64,000 nt of DNA, from contig NZ_JAFKOJ010000008.1 in NCBI RefSeq assembly GCF_017303275.1, positions 124,001 through 188,000 on the forward strand, given 5' to 3'. This DNA comes from Bacillus sp. NTK034 (lineage in GTDB: Bacteria; Bacillota; Bacilli; Bacillales; Cytobacillaceae). Both the position numbers and the translations under genes were made by a program. This document shows positions 50,857 through 59,668 of this stretch, in pieces (position 1 is the first letter of the stretch; each line of letters opens with the position of its first letter). The notes beneath the pieces were generated by a model, which had not been told where the DNA came from, made no database searches, and saw nothing but the letters and a program-made list of their open reading frames with translations.

Positions 50857-51786
50857 TTAATCCCTCCATTCTTTGCCGGTAAACGCAATAAACACATCTT
50901 CCAGGCTCATTTCCCTTATGGAGACCTGTTCCACCCCGTATGACTTTTCTTTTGTAAACTTAAATAAGTCCAAAAGGGTTTCTTCAGGCTTTGCTGCCCA
51001 TATTTTCAGAGTTGCCCCTTCCCGTTCCGTTCTGGATACGGATTCCAGATCCTTCGAGAATATATCAGCATCCTCTGCGGCACCTTCGCCATCTAGAAAA
51101 CTCAATCTTATTTCCCGTTCATCTGTAAGTTTCTCTATGAGTGCGGAAGGGGAGTCAAGTGTAATCACGTTCCCCTGGTCCACGATGCATACACGATCAC
51201 TTAATTTCTCTGCTTCTTCCATGTAATGAGTGGTAAGGATGGTCGTTTTGCCTAGTTCTTTAAGATAAAGAATGATATCCCAAATGTTTCTTCTGGCCTG
51301 TGGATCAAGGCCGGTAGTCGGTTCATCCAGAAATATAATTTCAGGGTCACTAATCAGCGCCAGTCCAATGGCAAGTCTTTGCCTCTGGCCGCCTGAAAGT
51401 TTTTTTACATGATTTTTGCGGTGCTCAGTAAGATTGACTATTTCCAGTATTTCTTCCGTTGGTCGGGCATCGTCGTAAAAGGAAGCAAAAAGGTTCAGGT
51501 TTTCTTCGGGTGTTAATAAATCAAACATGGCACTCGACTGAGGCTGGACGCCAATTTTCTTCTTTATTGACACTGCATGCTTTTTCCAATCGAGCCCGCC
51601 AAACTGTATTTCACCATTATCGGGTGAAACAAGGCCCTCGATCATTTCCAGTGTAGTCGTTTTGCCAGCTCCGTTTGGACCGATAATCGTGAAGACTTCC
51701 CCGGCATTAACCGAGAAACTTATATCCTGGACAGCCTTTATTTGGCCAAAGGATTTTTGTAGATTCCTTACCTTTAACACAGTCAT
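50857..51786 (-). CDS. ABC transporter ATP-binding protein (drug-exporter type)
   Basis: A 309-residue ATPase. Walker A GPNGAGKTT, signature LSGGQRQRL, Walker B IIFLDEPTTGLD and switch His (TTHYMEEAE) are all present, with a C-terminal extension of about 80 residues as in DrrA/CcmA-type exporters. GGGG lies 7 bases before the ATG. It is the first gene of a two-gene operon with the permease. Confidence 0.93.
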   Translation of the reverse strand: MTVLKVRNLQKSFGQIKAVQDISFSVNAGEVFTIIGPNGAGKTTTLEMIEGLVSPDNGEIQFGGLDWKKHAVSIKKKIGVQPQSSAMFDLLTPEENLNLFASFYDDARPTEEILEIVNLTEHRKNHVKKLSGGQRQRLAIGLALISDPEIIFLDEPTTGLDPQARRNIWDIILYLKELGKTTILTTHYMEEAEKLSDRVCIVDQGNVITLDSPSALIEKLTDEREIRLSFLDGEGAAEDADIFSKDLESVSRTEREGATLKIWAAKPEETLLDLFKFTKEKSYGVEQVSIREMSLEDVFIAFTGKEWRD

Positions 51787-51857
51787 TCATTTTCCCCGCT
51801 TTCATGACAAGTTGGATGTCTCTATCCTGCAAAATTCCTAACCTTCTATTTAATACG

Positions 51858-51891
51858 TTACTAATTTTGAAAAAATTCACTTTTTTAGTAA
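51858..51891. promoter_or_regulatory. Possible operator in the exporter/nucleotidyltransferase divergent gap
   Basis: TTACTAA and TTAGTAA are perfectly inverted, 20 bases apart, in an AT-rich stretch upstream of both genes. No regulator gene is adjacent, so assignment is open. Confidence 0.3.
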
Positions 51892-52011
51892 ACTTAATAT
51901 ATCGATCCTTGTTCCATAATATGGGACGAACCGATATAGAAAAGAAGATTGCTGTGTTTTAAAATGATATGTGAAAGGCTTTTTCTATCAGAAATTAGGG
52001 GAGAAGTGAAA

Positions 52012-52800
52012 ATGAGAGAACTTCCAAAAGTGGTTGAAGATTTATTAAATGAGTACATACATTTAGTAAATGAATATATGCCCAATCAGCTTGCAGGCTT
52101 ATATTTGCACGGATCGCTTGCACTGGATGCTTTTGTGGAAGGATCAAGCGATATTGATTTTATTGCGGTTACACAAAGCGGTTTAACTGAAACAGAATTG
52201 AAAAAGGCTGAGGAGATTCATAGGGTAATAGCAGACAAATATCAGTTTCCTGAGATGGATGGGGTTTATTTAACTCAAAATGACCTGGGAACGCTTGGTG
52301 AATGTTTCTTTTATAATAACAGGACAATGAATTATGGACACTTCCTGAATCCGGTCACCTGGTGGCTTTTAAAAAGGAAGGGAATTGCCATTTATGGGGC
52401 TATTCCGGCTATAGAGATAAATGACAATGATTTGGTTTCATACACTTACGAGAACATGAATACATATTGGGCAAATCGAATCCGGACATTCGAGAAATCG
52501 ATTGATGAACTTACACAAATAGACGACTCTGAGATTGATAAAGAAGTTGAATGGACGGTGCTCGGCCTATTGCGCCAGTTTTACACATTGAGAGAGAAGG
52601 ATATTATCTCTAAGCAAGGGGCCGGGGAGTACTCATTAAAGCATTTGCCGGAAAAATGGCACCCAATCATAGTGGATGCCATCAATATTCGCAGAGGTGA
52701 GGAAAAGAGACATTATGCAAGAAAGCGTGATCGAATTGAAGAGACTATTAAGCTGTCAAAATATCTTATCAGCCAATCAGCAGCAATCAAAAACAGGTGA
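52012..52800 (+). CDS. Nucleotidyltransferase (aminoglycoside-adenylyltransferase-like)
   Basis: A 262-residue protein. The nucleotidyltransferase signature is HGSLALDAFVEGSSDIDFIA, the GS-x-D-x-D metal site, followed by a C-terminal DUF4111-type helical domain (LGLLRQFYTLREKD). This layout is shared with ANT(3'')/ANT(9) resistance enzymes, but chromosomal relatives often have other roles. GGGGAGAAGTGA precedes ATG 52012. Confidence 0.82.
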   Translation: MRELPKVVEDLLNEYIHLVNEYMPNQLAGLYLHGSLALDAFVEGSSDIDFIAVTQSGLTETELKKAEEIHRVIADKYQFPEMDGVYLTQNDLGTLGECFFYNNRTMNYGHFLNPVTWWLLKRKGIAIYGAIPAIEINDNDLVSYTYENMNTYWANRIRTFEKSIDELTQIDDSEIDKEVEWTVLGLLRQFYTLREKDIISKQGAGEYSLKHLPEKWHPIIVDAINIRRGEEKRHYARKRDRIEETIKLSKYLISQSAAIKNR

Positions 52801-52822
52801 GCTTCCCTTGATATGAAGCTCA
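52798..52822. terminator. Hairpin between converging genes
   Basis: TGAGCTTC pairs with GAAGCTCA around CCTTGATAT; a T-run is missing on the plus strand. Confidence 0.5.
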
Positions 52823-52836
52823 CTTCAGTGAGGCCG

Positions 52837-53178
52837 CTATGTCATCCTCATTGGTGTGTTCAAGTTATGGCTATCCCGATAGGATCGATAAGAGACAAAT
52901 TTTTTTCCGTGTGAGGATCCATCCAATTGAAGAATCCGTTCATTAATTGTTTCCATATACAGAAAGTCATCATTCGCATTTAGATGATAAAAAGTGTAAG
53001 TATTTCCAAGGAGTTCTTTCTTTGTTATTTGTGTGTCGGGATGCTGAAGGATGAAATCTGAGAGCTGCTTAACAGTAACGGAAGGAATGTCTGCCATTTC
53101 ATAAAGCTTCCCTTTAAGATTGGATTTTAGCTTGCTTACGGCACTCATTGCCTTTTCTTTATATTTATTCCTTGACAT
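52837..53178 (-). CDS. Uncharacterised 113-residue protein
   Basis: I do not recognise a family. It is cytoplasmic, with a basic N-terminal helix (SRNKYKEKAMSAVSKLK) and a mixed alpha/beta C-terminal part. AAGGAGTGACTTC precedes ATG 53178. It is divergent from the pentapeptide operon; the gap between them is 147 bases. Confidence 0.6.
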   Translation of the reverse strand: MSRNKYKEKAMSAVSKLKSNLKGKLYEMADIPSVTVKQLSDFILQHPDTQITKKELLGNTYTFYHLNANDDFLYMETINERILQLDGSSHGKKFVSYRSYRDSHNLNTPMRMT

Positions 53179-53325
53179 GAAGTCACTCCTTAATAATGAG
53201 ATATTAAGAATAATTTCCATTTGCAGAAAGAATAAACATTAATGGCAGGAAAGTCAAGAACAGCAGCAAATGATAAAATATTGCTGAAATCTTTCCTGTA
53301 CTTTGAACGATAGGATGTGCGCGTT

Positions 53326-54174
53326 TTGCCTAAACAAATGTGTAATTTAATACCCGATTGTGAAAATTGTTTCGGGCTTTGCTGTGTGGCCCTGCCATAT
53401 GCAAAATCTGCTGACTTTGCTTTTGATAAGGAAGCAGGTAAGCCCTGCCACAATCTGCAGGCTGATTTTCGCTGTCAAATACATGCAGACCTCAGGGAAA
53501 AAGGCTTCAGAGGATGCACCTCATTTGAATGCTTTGGAGCAGGCCAAAAAGTATCACAACACACTTTTAAGAATAGAGACTGGCGCAGCTATCCCGGACT
53601 TGAGAAAGAGATGTTTGATGTGTTTCCAATTATGCATCAGCTTCATGAAATGCTTTTCTACTTAACAGAAATTCTACATTTGGAAGCCGCTAAGCCTATT
53701 CATGGTGAAGTCAGAGAAATTTTGGACAAAACAGAGGATTTAACTAATATGGAACCGGGTTTAATTATGGCTGTTGATGTCCAGGCACATAGGGAAGAAG
53801 TCAATAAGCTGCTTCTAAAAGCCAGTGAGTTTGCCAGGAAGAACTCTGGTTTGAATCAAAAATCCGCGAAAAAATATAGCGGCAGAAGAGATTTTATCGG
53901 AGCCAAATTAAGCGGTGAGGTGTTTTGCGGAGTGAATTTAAGAGGATCCTTATTTATTGCAGCTGACCTTCGCAAAGCTGACTTAAGATACACGGATCTT
54001 ATTGGTGCAGACTTTAGGGACGCAAATTTAAGCGGAGCCAATCTAATGGGAAGTATTTTTCTAACACAGGCTCAGGTTAATTCAGCAAAAGGGGATATGT
54101 ATACGAAGCTGCCAAAGGGTATACAGAAACCGCAGCATTGGGTGAATAAAAGGGAAAGAAGAGAAACCGAATGA
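53326..54174 (+). CDS. Cys-rich plus pentapeptide-repeat protein
   Basis: A 282-residue two-part protein. The N-terminus is cysteine-rich, like YkgJ zinc-chelator proteins (CNLIPDCENCFGLCCVALPY, CHNLQADFRCQIH, GFRGCTSFECFGAG). The C-terminal third is a pentapeptide-repeat helix (FIGAKLSGEVFCGVNLRGSL, ADLRKADLRYTDLIGADF, ANLSGANLMGS). Pentapeptide proteins can mimic DNA (Qnr, MfpA). Start is TTG 53326 (AGGAT upstream) but GTG 53317 and ATG 53338 are possible. It overlaps the Nudix gene by four bases. Confidence 0.75.
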   Translation: MPKQMCNLIPDCENCFGLCCVALPYAKSADFAFDKEAGKPCHNLQADFRCQIHADLREKGFRGCTSFECFGAGQKVSQHTFKNRDWRSYPGLEKEMFDVFPIMHQLHEMLFYLTEILHLEAAKPIHGEVREILDKTEDLTNMEPGLIMAVDVQAHREEVNKLLLKASEFARKNSGLNQKSAKKYSGRRDFIGAKLSGEVFCGVNLRGSLFIAADLRKADLRYTDLIGADFRDANLSGANLMGSIFLTQAQVNSAKGDMYTKLPKGIQKPQHWVNKRERRETE

Positions 54175-54626
54175 CACAGAACGAAATCGTGCTGGTTGTC
54201 AGCACATCAATTATACAAGAAGGCAAAGTGCTGATGATAAAAGAGAATAAAGCCACAGTAAAGAATAAATGGAATTTCCCGTCTGGCCATGTTGAAAAAG
54301 GGGAAGATATCCTTGCGGCTGCCTGCAGAGAAGTTAAAGAAGAAACGGGCCTGGATGTAAACCTGACCCATACCACTGGAATCTATAACTTTATCAGCAG
54401 TACGAACCATCAGGTCATCTTATTTCATTTTATCGCTCAAATTAGAGGGGGCTTTTTACATCTTCAGGAAGAGGAAATTGCCGATAGCACGTGGGTGAAC
54501 CTGTCAAACCTTAATAGCTTGAAAGACGAGGAGCTTCGCGATGCCAAAGTCATAAGGCAAATCCATGATGCTGTAAAAGCTGATAAACTTTATCCATTAG
54601 AACTGTTTCAAACAAAGTTAAGCTGA
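54171..54626 (+). CDS. Nudix hydrolase (canonical, MutT-like)
   Basis: A 151-residue Nudix hydrolase with the only fully canonical box of the three in the window: GHVEKGEDILAAACREVKEE then TGL. FPSGHVEKGED is typical of MutT and ADP-ribose pyrophosphatase types. Start ATG overlaps the pentapeptide gene (ATGA) and a second sliding-clamp gene starts 32 bases downstream. Confidence 0.88.
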   Translation: MTQNEIVLVVSTSIIQEGKVLMIKENKATVKNKWNFPSGHVEKGEDILAAACREVKEETGLDVNLTHTTGIYNFISSTNHQVILFHFIAQIRGGFLHLQEEEIADSTWVNLSNLNSLKDEELRDAKVIRQIHDAVKADKLYPLELFQTKLS

Positions 54627-54658
54627 TAAGGGAATCGAAAAAATTAGGTGGGGTATGA

Positions 54659-55780
54659 ATGGAGTTTAAAATTAAGAATGATTATTTTAATAAAGCTGTT
54701 GGAGAAGTAAGCAGTGCAATTTCTGCCAAGACACCTTTTCCTATTTTAACCGGGATTAAGCTGACTGCAAGTGAGAACCTTTTAAGACTCACCGGAAGCA
54801 ACTCTGATATTGTGATTGAAAAAGTCATTCCTGCTGCTGCAGAAGGGCTGGAAATAGTAAAGACCGGGAGTGTTGTAGTAACATCCAGAATCCTGACAGA
54901 GCTAATTAAAAAGCTGCCTGGTGATATACATATCAAAGTCAATGAAAAGCATAAGGTGACAATCATATCAGATGAAATTATCACATATATTAATGGTTTT
55001 CCAGCTGAACAGTATCCAAAACTTCCTGAAATTGAAAATTCGCACGGGATCGAAATTTCAGCTGCTAAATTATCGGGAATGATAAAGCAGACCGTGTTTG
55101 CAGTTTCCAAGAATGATACAAGGCCGGTGCTCACAGGCGTGCATATGATTGTTAAAGAAAATCACTTTTCGTGTGCGGCAACTGACTCACATCGATTAGC
55201 ATTTCTGGAGACAGGAATCGTTTCTGCTTCCCAAGGGTCTTTCATTGTTCCCGGCTCCAGCCTTAAGGAACTTTTAAAGCTATTGGCTCATCAGGACGAA
55301 AGTGAAATACAAATCTTCTCATCTGAGAGCTATTTAGTTTTCAAAACAAATTCAATCATGCTCTGCTCACGGCTTATAGAAGGCAAGTATCCTGATGTAA
55401 CAGGACTGATCCCTAATGAAGCGAAAACAGTTATAAAACTGGATGCAAAGAAACTATTAAAGGGAATTGACCGCGCCTGCCTGTTTGCCCTCGAGTGGAA
55501 GAATAACAATGTCCTCTTGGAGATAAAGGAAGAAACATTGAAAATTTCTTCTGTTTCCTCTGCCATTGGTAAAATTGAAGAAACACAGCCTCTATTAGAA
55601 ATCATTGGCGAGCGGGAACTATCCATATCGCTTGATGGAAACTTTTTGATGGATGCCCTAAAAGCTATACAGGAAGAGTATGTTCTTTTATGCTTCAGCG
55701 GTTCAATGAAGCCTGTTATAGTCAAGCCTTTCAGAGACGGGTCGTATATTCAGCTTGTTTCGCCCGTCCGTTCGTATTAA
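54659..55780 (+). CDS. DNA polymerase III beta subunit (sliding clamp) paralog
   Basis: A 373-residue full-length sliding clamp. It has three repeated clamp domains (about 1-120, 127-250, 251-373) and recognisable clamp motifs: KTPFPILTGIKL, FAVSKNDTRPVLTGVH, ATDSHRLAFLE and the C-terminal QLVSPVRSY. The normal dnaN lies between dnaA and recF, which are absent here, so this is an extra copy. Some bacilli carry such a second clamp of unclear role. AGGTGGGG is 5 bases before ATG 54659. It is likely the last gene of the pentapeptide/Nudix operon. Confidence 0.9.
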   Translation: MEFKIKNDYFNKAVGEVSSAISAKTPFPILTGIKLTASENLLRLTGSNSDIVIEKVIPAAAEGLEIVKTGSVVVTSRILTELIKKLPGDIHIKVNEKHKVTIISDEIITYINGFPAEQYPKLPEIENSHGIEISAAKLSGMIKQTVFAVSKNDTRPVLTGVHMIVKENHFSCAATDSHRLAFLETGIVSASQGSFIVPGSSLKELLKLLAHQDESEIQIFSSESYLVFKTNSIMLCSRLIEGKYPDVTGLIPNEAKTVIKLDAKKLLKGIDRACLFALEWKNNNVLLEIKEETLKISSVSSAIGKIEETQPLLEIIGERELSISLDGNFLMDALKAIQEEYVLLCFSGSMKPVIVKPFRDGSYIQLVSPVRSY

Positions 55781-55799
55781 CAGCTGTAATTAATCTTTT

Positions 55800-55842
55800 G
55801 CACCATTCACCAGCAAGGTCAGCTGGCGGATGGTGCTTTTTT
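55800..55842 (+). terminator. Terminator after the clamp paralog
   Basis: GCACCATTC pairs with GGATGGTGC (one G-U), with an inner CCAGC/GCTGG pair, followed by TTTTTT. Confidence 0.85.
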
Positions 55843-55906
55843 ATGGCTTACAATTTCAAGTCTATATTTCCATTTCCATCCATTATAAAATAGAAGGGAT
55901 GTCAAA

Positions 55907-55986
55907 CTTAAGAAATGCAGATTCAATCTTAAGAAATTCTTAAGATTTCTATTACATTAATGTTAAGATTTTGCGTTTAGTATAAA
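55907..55986 (+). promoter_or_regulatory. Response-regulator direct repeats and promoter
   Basis: CTTAAGAAAT occurs at 55907 and 55928; further TTAAGA copies start at 55940 and 55963. Spacing of 21, 11 and 23 bases keeps them on about the same face of the helix, as for OmpR-type sites. A -10-like TATAAA is at 55981 without a good -35, fitting an activator-dependent, self-regulated promoter. Confidence 0.6.
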
Positions 55987-56020
55987 AATATGAAAAGAGC
56001 ACCTTGAAAGCAGGGGAATT

Positions 56021-56713
56021 ATGGATAACTATTATGTACTTGTCGTAGATGATGAAAAAGAGATAAGAGATGCCATTGAAATTTATCTTAAAAATGAAGG
56101 CATTACCGTCTTGAAGGCGAAAGACGGAATCGAAGCTCTGGAGATATTGAATGAGAACCAGGTGCATCTGATCATTTTGGATGTCATGATGCCAAAGCTC
56201 GACGGCATTTCTGCTACATATAAAATTCGCGAAAAGAAAAACATCCCGATTATTATTCTGAGCGCCAAAACAGAGGATACAGATAAAATCCTGGGGCTGC
56301 AGGTTGGAGCTGATGATTATGTGACCAAGCCTTTCAATCCCATGGAATTGGTTGCCCGTGTGAAATCGCAGCTGAGAAGATATGTGACATTCGGAACGTT
56401 TGAAGGAGTTAAAAAGGTGATCGATCTGAACGGTCTAATGCTGGATAAGGAAGCAAAAGAAGTGAGTGTTAATGGCGAGCCAGTGAAAATGACTCCGATC
56501 GAATATAAAATTGTGGAACTTTTAATGACAAATGCCGGGCGCGTATTTTCCATTAATGAAATTTATGAACGGGTATGGAACGAGCCGTACTATAACGCAG
56601 AAAATACGGTTGCAGTCCATATTCGGAAAATCCGGGAAAAAATTGAAATCGATCCGAAGAATCCAAGATTTTTAAAGGTGGTATGGGGAATTGGATACAA
56701 GATGGAAAAATAA
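56021..56713 (+). CDS. OmpR/PhoB-family response regulator
   Basis: A 230-residue regulator. The receiver has VDDEKEIRD at the N-terminus, phospho-acceptor Asp in ILDVMMPKLDG and Lys in DYVTKPFNP. The winged-helix domain includes MTPIEYKIVELLM and YNAENTVAVHIRKIREK and ends WGIGYKMEK. AGCAGGGGA precedes the ATG. Its last codons overlap the kinase start at 56691, so the pair is translationally coupled. Confidence 0.93.
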   Translation: MDNYYVLVVDDEKEIRDAIEIYLKNEGITVLKAKDGIEALEILNENQVHLIILDVMMPKLDGISATYKIREKKNIPIIILSAKTEDTDKILGLQVGADDYVTKPFNPMELVARVKSQLRRYVTFGTFEGVKKVIDLNGLMLDKEAKEVSVNGEPVKMTPIEYKIVELLMTNAGRVFSINEIYERVWNEPYYNAENTVAVHIRKIREKIEIDPKNPRFLKVVWGIGYKMEK

Positions 56714-58910
56714 ATTCATCATTGCGATGATAACGGTTTTATTTGCTTTCGGAGCGAGCGGCGTTTTATCTGTTCTGATAAACGGAAGGGAATATGCGAA
56801 CCCTGACTATTATCATACAAATCAGTTCAGAAGCGACTTGGATCAGTATGCCGGATACCTGGAAATGTTTGAACTGAATAACATCACACTGGAAGAAGCC
56901 AAGAAAGCGATTGAGGTGACGGAAGAGGACATTAATGAACATCGCTATCGTTATGGTACTCTGCCTGAACAAATAGATAATATTAGAAACCAATATGAAT
57001 ATAGAATCCAAGAGGCAAAGGACACTGAAAATAATGAATTTGCCAAGGCTTTGACCGATCAGATGAACAAAAGAATCGAAGATATTACGAAGAACTTTGA
57101 GAGTGATGAACACGTACGGCCTAAGGTAATGAAAGAAAAAGAAGAAAAAATAGAAGAGTTTTTCAAGGAAAAAGAACAATTGCGGGATCAGTACGATTTT
57201 TATGAGGATTCATTTACCTATTATTTTGAGGACACTGCTACTGGTGAAGTGTACACCAATTTAACTTTGTCCAAAAATGAGTCTCCGGATGAAGTAATGA
57301 AAAAAGAGATGGTATATCATACCGACTACACCATGGACAAAAATTATTTCCTTCATTTTATCATGGGGGGATATGAGGAGTATGAACAGTCGCTGACAGA
57401 ATCGCAATCAGGCTACTTTAAGGGTCAAATAGGCCTGGATAAAAATCTTCCTGATTCAAATATGTTCATTGACCAAAATAATCAATTCAAACAAAAGCAG
57501 ATTGTATTATTCGTTTATGGCGGCTCAGCTGTTTTGGCCGTTATCGCTGCATTGATTGCTGGCAGAAAGTCAAAGGCCCTATCAGCTGAAATTAAAAGGT
57601 GGGAGCCTTTATATAATAAGCTGCCTATAGACTTAAGAATAATCTTTCTGGGATTTGCTGTAATGGGCAGCATTTTGGCGCTCTTTCTGATAAATGATTT
57701 TCTAATAGACTCCTACAATATCCTGCCGCGTATTATTGAATTGATTATTGTGCTTCTGGGAGCATCGGTTCTTTGCGGTCTGACAATTGTGCAGCTGAAA
57801 TATATTGCTGATGAATTTAAAGACTGGGAAAAAGCAAAGGCAATTTTGAGAAAGAGTCTGGTTTATAGAGCGGCTTGTGGTTTGAAATCCAGCCTGCAGG
57901 AAGCCTTTTTAAACCGGAGTACAGGAACTCAGCTGTTTGTTGTTTTAATCATTATCTTTGGAATGGGAATGGGTTCCATTGTCATGTTCTTCCATCCGCT
58001 ATTTGCCCTGTTTTATGTAATGGTCTTAGCGCTTGCTGGTATTCCGCTATTTATGGCACTAATCAGGCGCGTAGGCTATTTCAACCGAATTGTCGACACC
58101 GCAAATGAATTGGCAACGGGTCACATGGGACAGGATCTGCCGGTTAAAGGAAAAGGTGTTCTCGCTTCACTCGCAGGAAATATGAATGTATTGAAGCAGG
58201 GCGTAAAAACATCCCTTAGCGAGCAGGCAAAAAGCGAAAGGCTGAAAACGGAGCTGATTACAAATGTCAGCCATGATTTAAGAACACCATTGACTTCAAT
58301 TATTACGTATACAGAGCTTCTGAAGTCAGGTGAGGTTTCACAAGAAGATCGCTCAGCCTACCTTGAAATCATTGACAGAAAGTCAAAACGATTAAAAGTT
58401 TTAATTGATGATTTATTCGAGGTCTCAAAGATGGCAAGCGGCAATATCGAGCTTAGGAAAGAAAGAGTGGACCTCGTCCAGCTGCTGCAGCAGGCTCTCG
58501 CGGAGCATAATAACGCGATTAATGAATCTAACCTTCATTTCAGAGTAACCAAGCCTGATCATCCGGCAATCGCATTTGTAGATGGTCAAAAGCTCTGGCG
58601 AGTCTTTGATAATTTAATTGGCAATATACTGAAATACTCATTGGAAAACTCACGGGTTTATATAGCGATAACGAAAGTGAAAGGCCAGGCAGTTATAACG
58701 TTTAAAAATGTTTCTAAATATGAATTAGACGATCAAAGTGAAGAACTGTTCGAGCGTTTTAAACGAGGAGATAAATCAAGGCATACAGATGGTTCAGGTC
58801 TTGGCCTCGCCATCGCCAAATCGATTATAGATCTTCATGATGGAAATCTTGAAATAGATACAGATGGTGACTTGTTCAAGGTGAGCATTTCACTGAATAT
58901 AGAGGAGTAA
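56691..58910 (+). CDS. Sensor histidine kinase with large external domain
   Basis: A 739-residue kinase. TM1 is at 9-30, followed by about 235 external residues including a highly charged coiled coil (about 95-165). Five or so further spans lie between 270 and 457, then a HAMP-like linker, the H-box NVSHDLRTPLT with His528 and a HATPase domain with DGSGLGLAIAKSIIDLHDG. The extra membrane block and the external coil are unusual. Start TTG 56691 has AAGGTGG 9 bases upstream. It is followed by an ECF sigma gene after 16 bases. Confidence 0.9.
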   Translation: MDTRWKNKFIIAMITVLFAFGASGVLSVLINGREYANPDYYHTNQFRSDLDQYAGYLEMFELNNITLEEAKKAIEVTEEDINEHRYRYGTLPEQIDNIRNQYEYRIQEAKDTENNEFAKALTDQMNKRIEDITKNFESDEHVRPKVMKEKEEKIEEFFKEKEQLRDQYDFYEDSFTYYFEDTATGEVYTNLTLSKNESPDEVMKKEMVYHTDYTMDKNYFLHFIMGGYEEYEQSLTESQSGYFKGQIGLDKNLPDSNMFIDQNNQFKQKQIVLFVYGGSAVLAVIAALIAGRKSKALSAEIKRWEPLYNKLPIDLRIIFLGFAVMGSILALFLINDFLIDSYNILPRIIELIIVLLGASVLCGLTIVQLKYIADEFKDWEKAKAILRKSLVYRAACGLKSSLQEAFLNRSTGTQLFVVLIIIFGMGMGSIVMFFHPLFALFYVMVLALAGIPLFMALIRRVGYFNRIVDTANELATGHMGQDLPVKGKGVLASLAGNMNVLKQGVKTSLSEQAKSERLKTELITNVSHDLRTPLTSIITYTELLKSGEVSQEDRSAYLEIIDRKSKRLKVLIDDLFEVSKMASGNIELRKERVDLVQLLQQALAEHNNAINESNLHFRVTKPDHPAIAFVDGQKLWRVFDNLIGNILKYSLENSRVYIAITKVKGQAVITFKNVSKYELDDQSEELFERFKRGDKSRHTDGSGLGLAIAKSIIDLHDGNLEIDTDGDLFKVSISLNIEE

Positions 58911-58926
58911 GGGAAGAGGATGAATT

Positions 58927-59427
58927 ATGGATATTACCGAGCTGTATACGTGTCATTATAAACGCCTTTATCATATATGTTTCTCGATGACAAGAGACGC
59001 TTATCTTGCGGAGGATATCGTTCAGGAAACGTTTATTAAAGCCATGAAGAAAGCGGAAACGATTATCGATGAAGAAAAAGCGGGCGCATGGCTGTCTGTC
59101 ATTGCCCGAAGGACCGCCCTGGATGTTATTAGAAGAGAAAGGCGAAAGGCTGCTGTGCCGATGGAGCAGGACATGCTGGAATGCCTCGGTGTAGCTGCGA
59201 AACAGAATGTCGAGCAGGAAGTTGAATCCGGCTTTGCTGCTGAAGAAATCACCGGAGCCGTAAAGCAGCTGACAGGCAGCTATAGAGATATTCTTTTGCT
59301 GAAAATTGACCGGGGATTAAAGGAAAGGGAAATAGCGGCTATGCTTAATTTAAATCCATCAACTGTAAAAACCAGGATCTTCAGGGCTCGAAAGCAGCTG
59401 AAAATGATGGTGCAAATGGGCGCATAA
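58927..59427 (+). CDS. ECF RNA polymerase sigma factor
   Basis: A 166-residue group IV sigma factor. Region 2 (LYTCHYKRLYHICFSMTRDAYLAEDIVQETFIKAM) and region 4 (LLLKIDRGLKEREIAAMLNL, PSTVKTRIFRARKQL) are both present, quoted here in parts. No anti-sigma gene follows; a terminator comes directly. AGGGAAGAGGATG precedes the ATG. It is the third gene of a response regulator/kinase operon, which suggests its level is set by the two-component system rather than by an anti-sigma. Confidence 0.88.
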   Translation: MDITELYTCHYKRLYHICFSMTRDAYLAEDIVQETFIKAMKKAETIIDEEKAGAWLSVIARRTALDVIRRERRKAAVPMEQDMLECLGVAAKQNVEQEVESGFAAEEITGAVKQLTGSYRDILLLKIDRGLKEREIAAMLNLNPSTVKTRIFRARKQLKMMVQMGA

Positions 59428-59433
59428 TAACGA

Positions 59434-59482
59434 AAAAGAGAGCAATTGGCCAATAAGATCGGCCGCTTGCTCTCTTTTATAT
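59434..59482 (+). terminator. Terminator of the two-component/sigma operon
   Basis: AAAGAGAGCAA pairs perfectly with TTGCTCTCTTT, with an inner GGCC/GGCC pair, followed by TATATTTT. Confidence 0.9.
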
Positions 59483-59668
59483 TTTACCCATCCTGCACTC
59501 AGTTCCAATGGACCCGTACTTCTTATCGATATTGGTTCGGATGGCATTATGACTTTTTCAAACTCTTGTTTTCTTCACGGTTATTTGTCTTATATGCTTT
59601 TGCATAGCAGACGGCCGAATTAGGAAATAATAATAAAAACTTTCGAGAAAGAGATATAAGGAATAGAT

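Noticed and set aside
54682-55134. 150-residue minus-strand frame inside the clamp gene
   Set aside because: It is a shadow of the strongly supported clamp gene, with no ribosome binding site and low-complexity Ser/Ile content.
54659-55780. Replication origin region with dnaA-dnaN-recF
   Set aside because: Neither dnaA nor recF is adjacent and no DnaA-box cluster was seen; the clamp gene is a paralog.
59483-59668. Possible small minus-strand gene (fragment ending TECRMGKI)
   Set aside because: A stop codon separates the plausible segment from any start, and no ribosome binding site is present; at best a decayed fragment.
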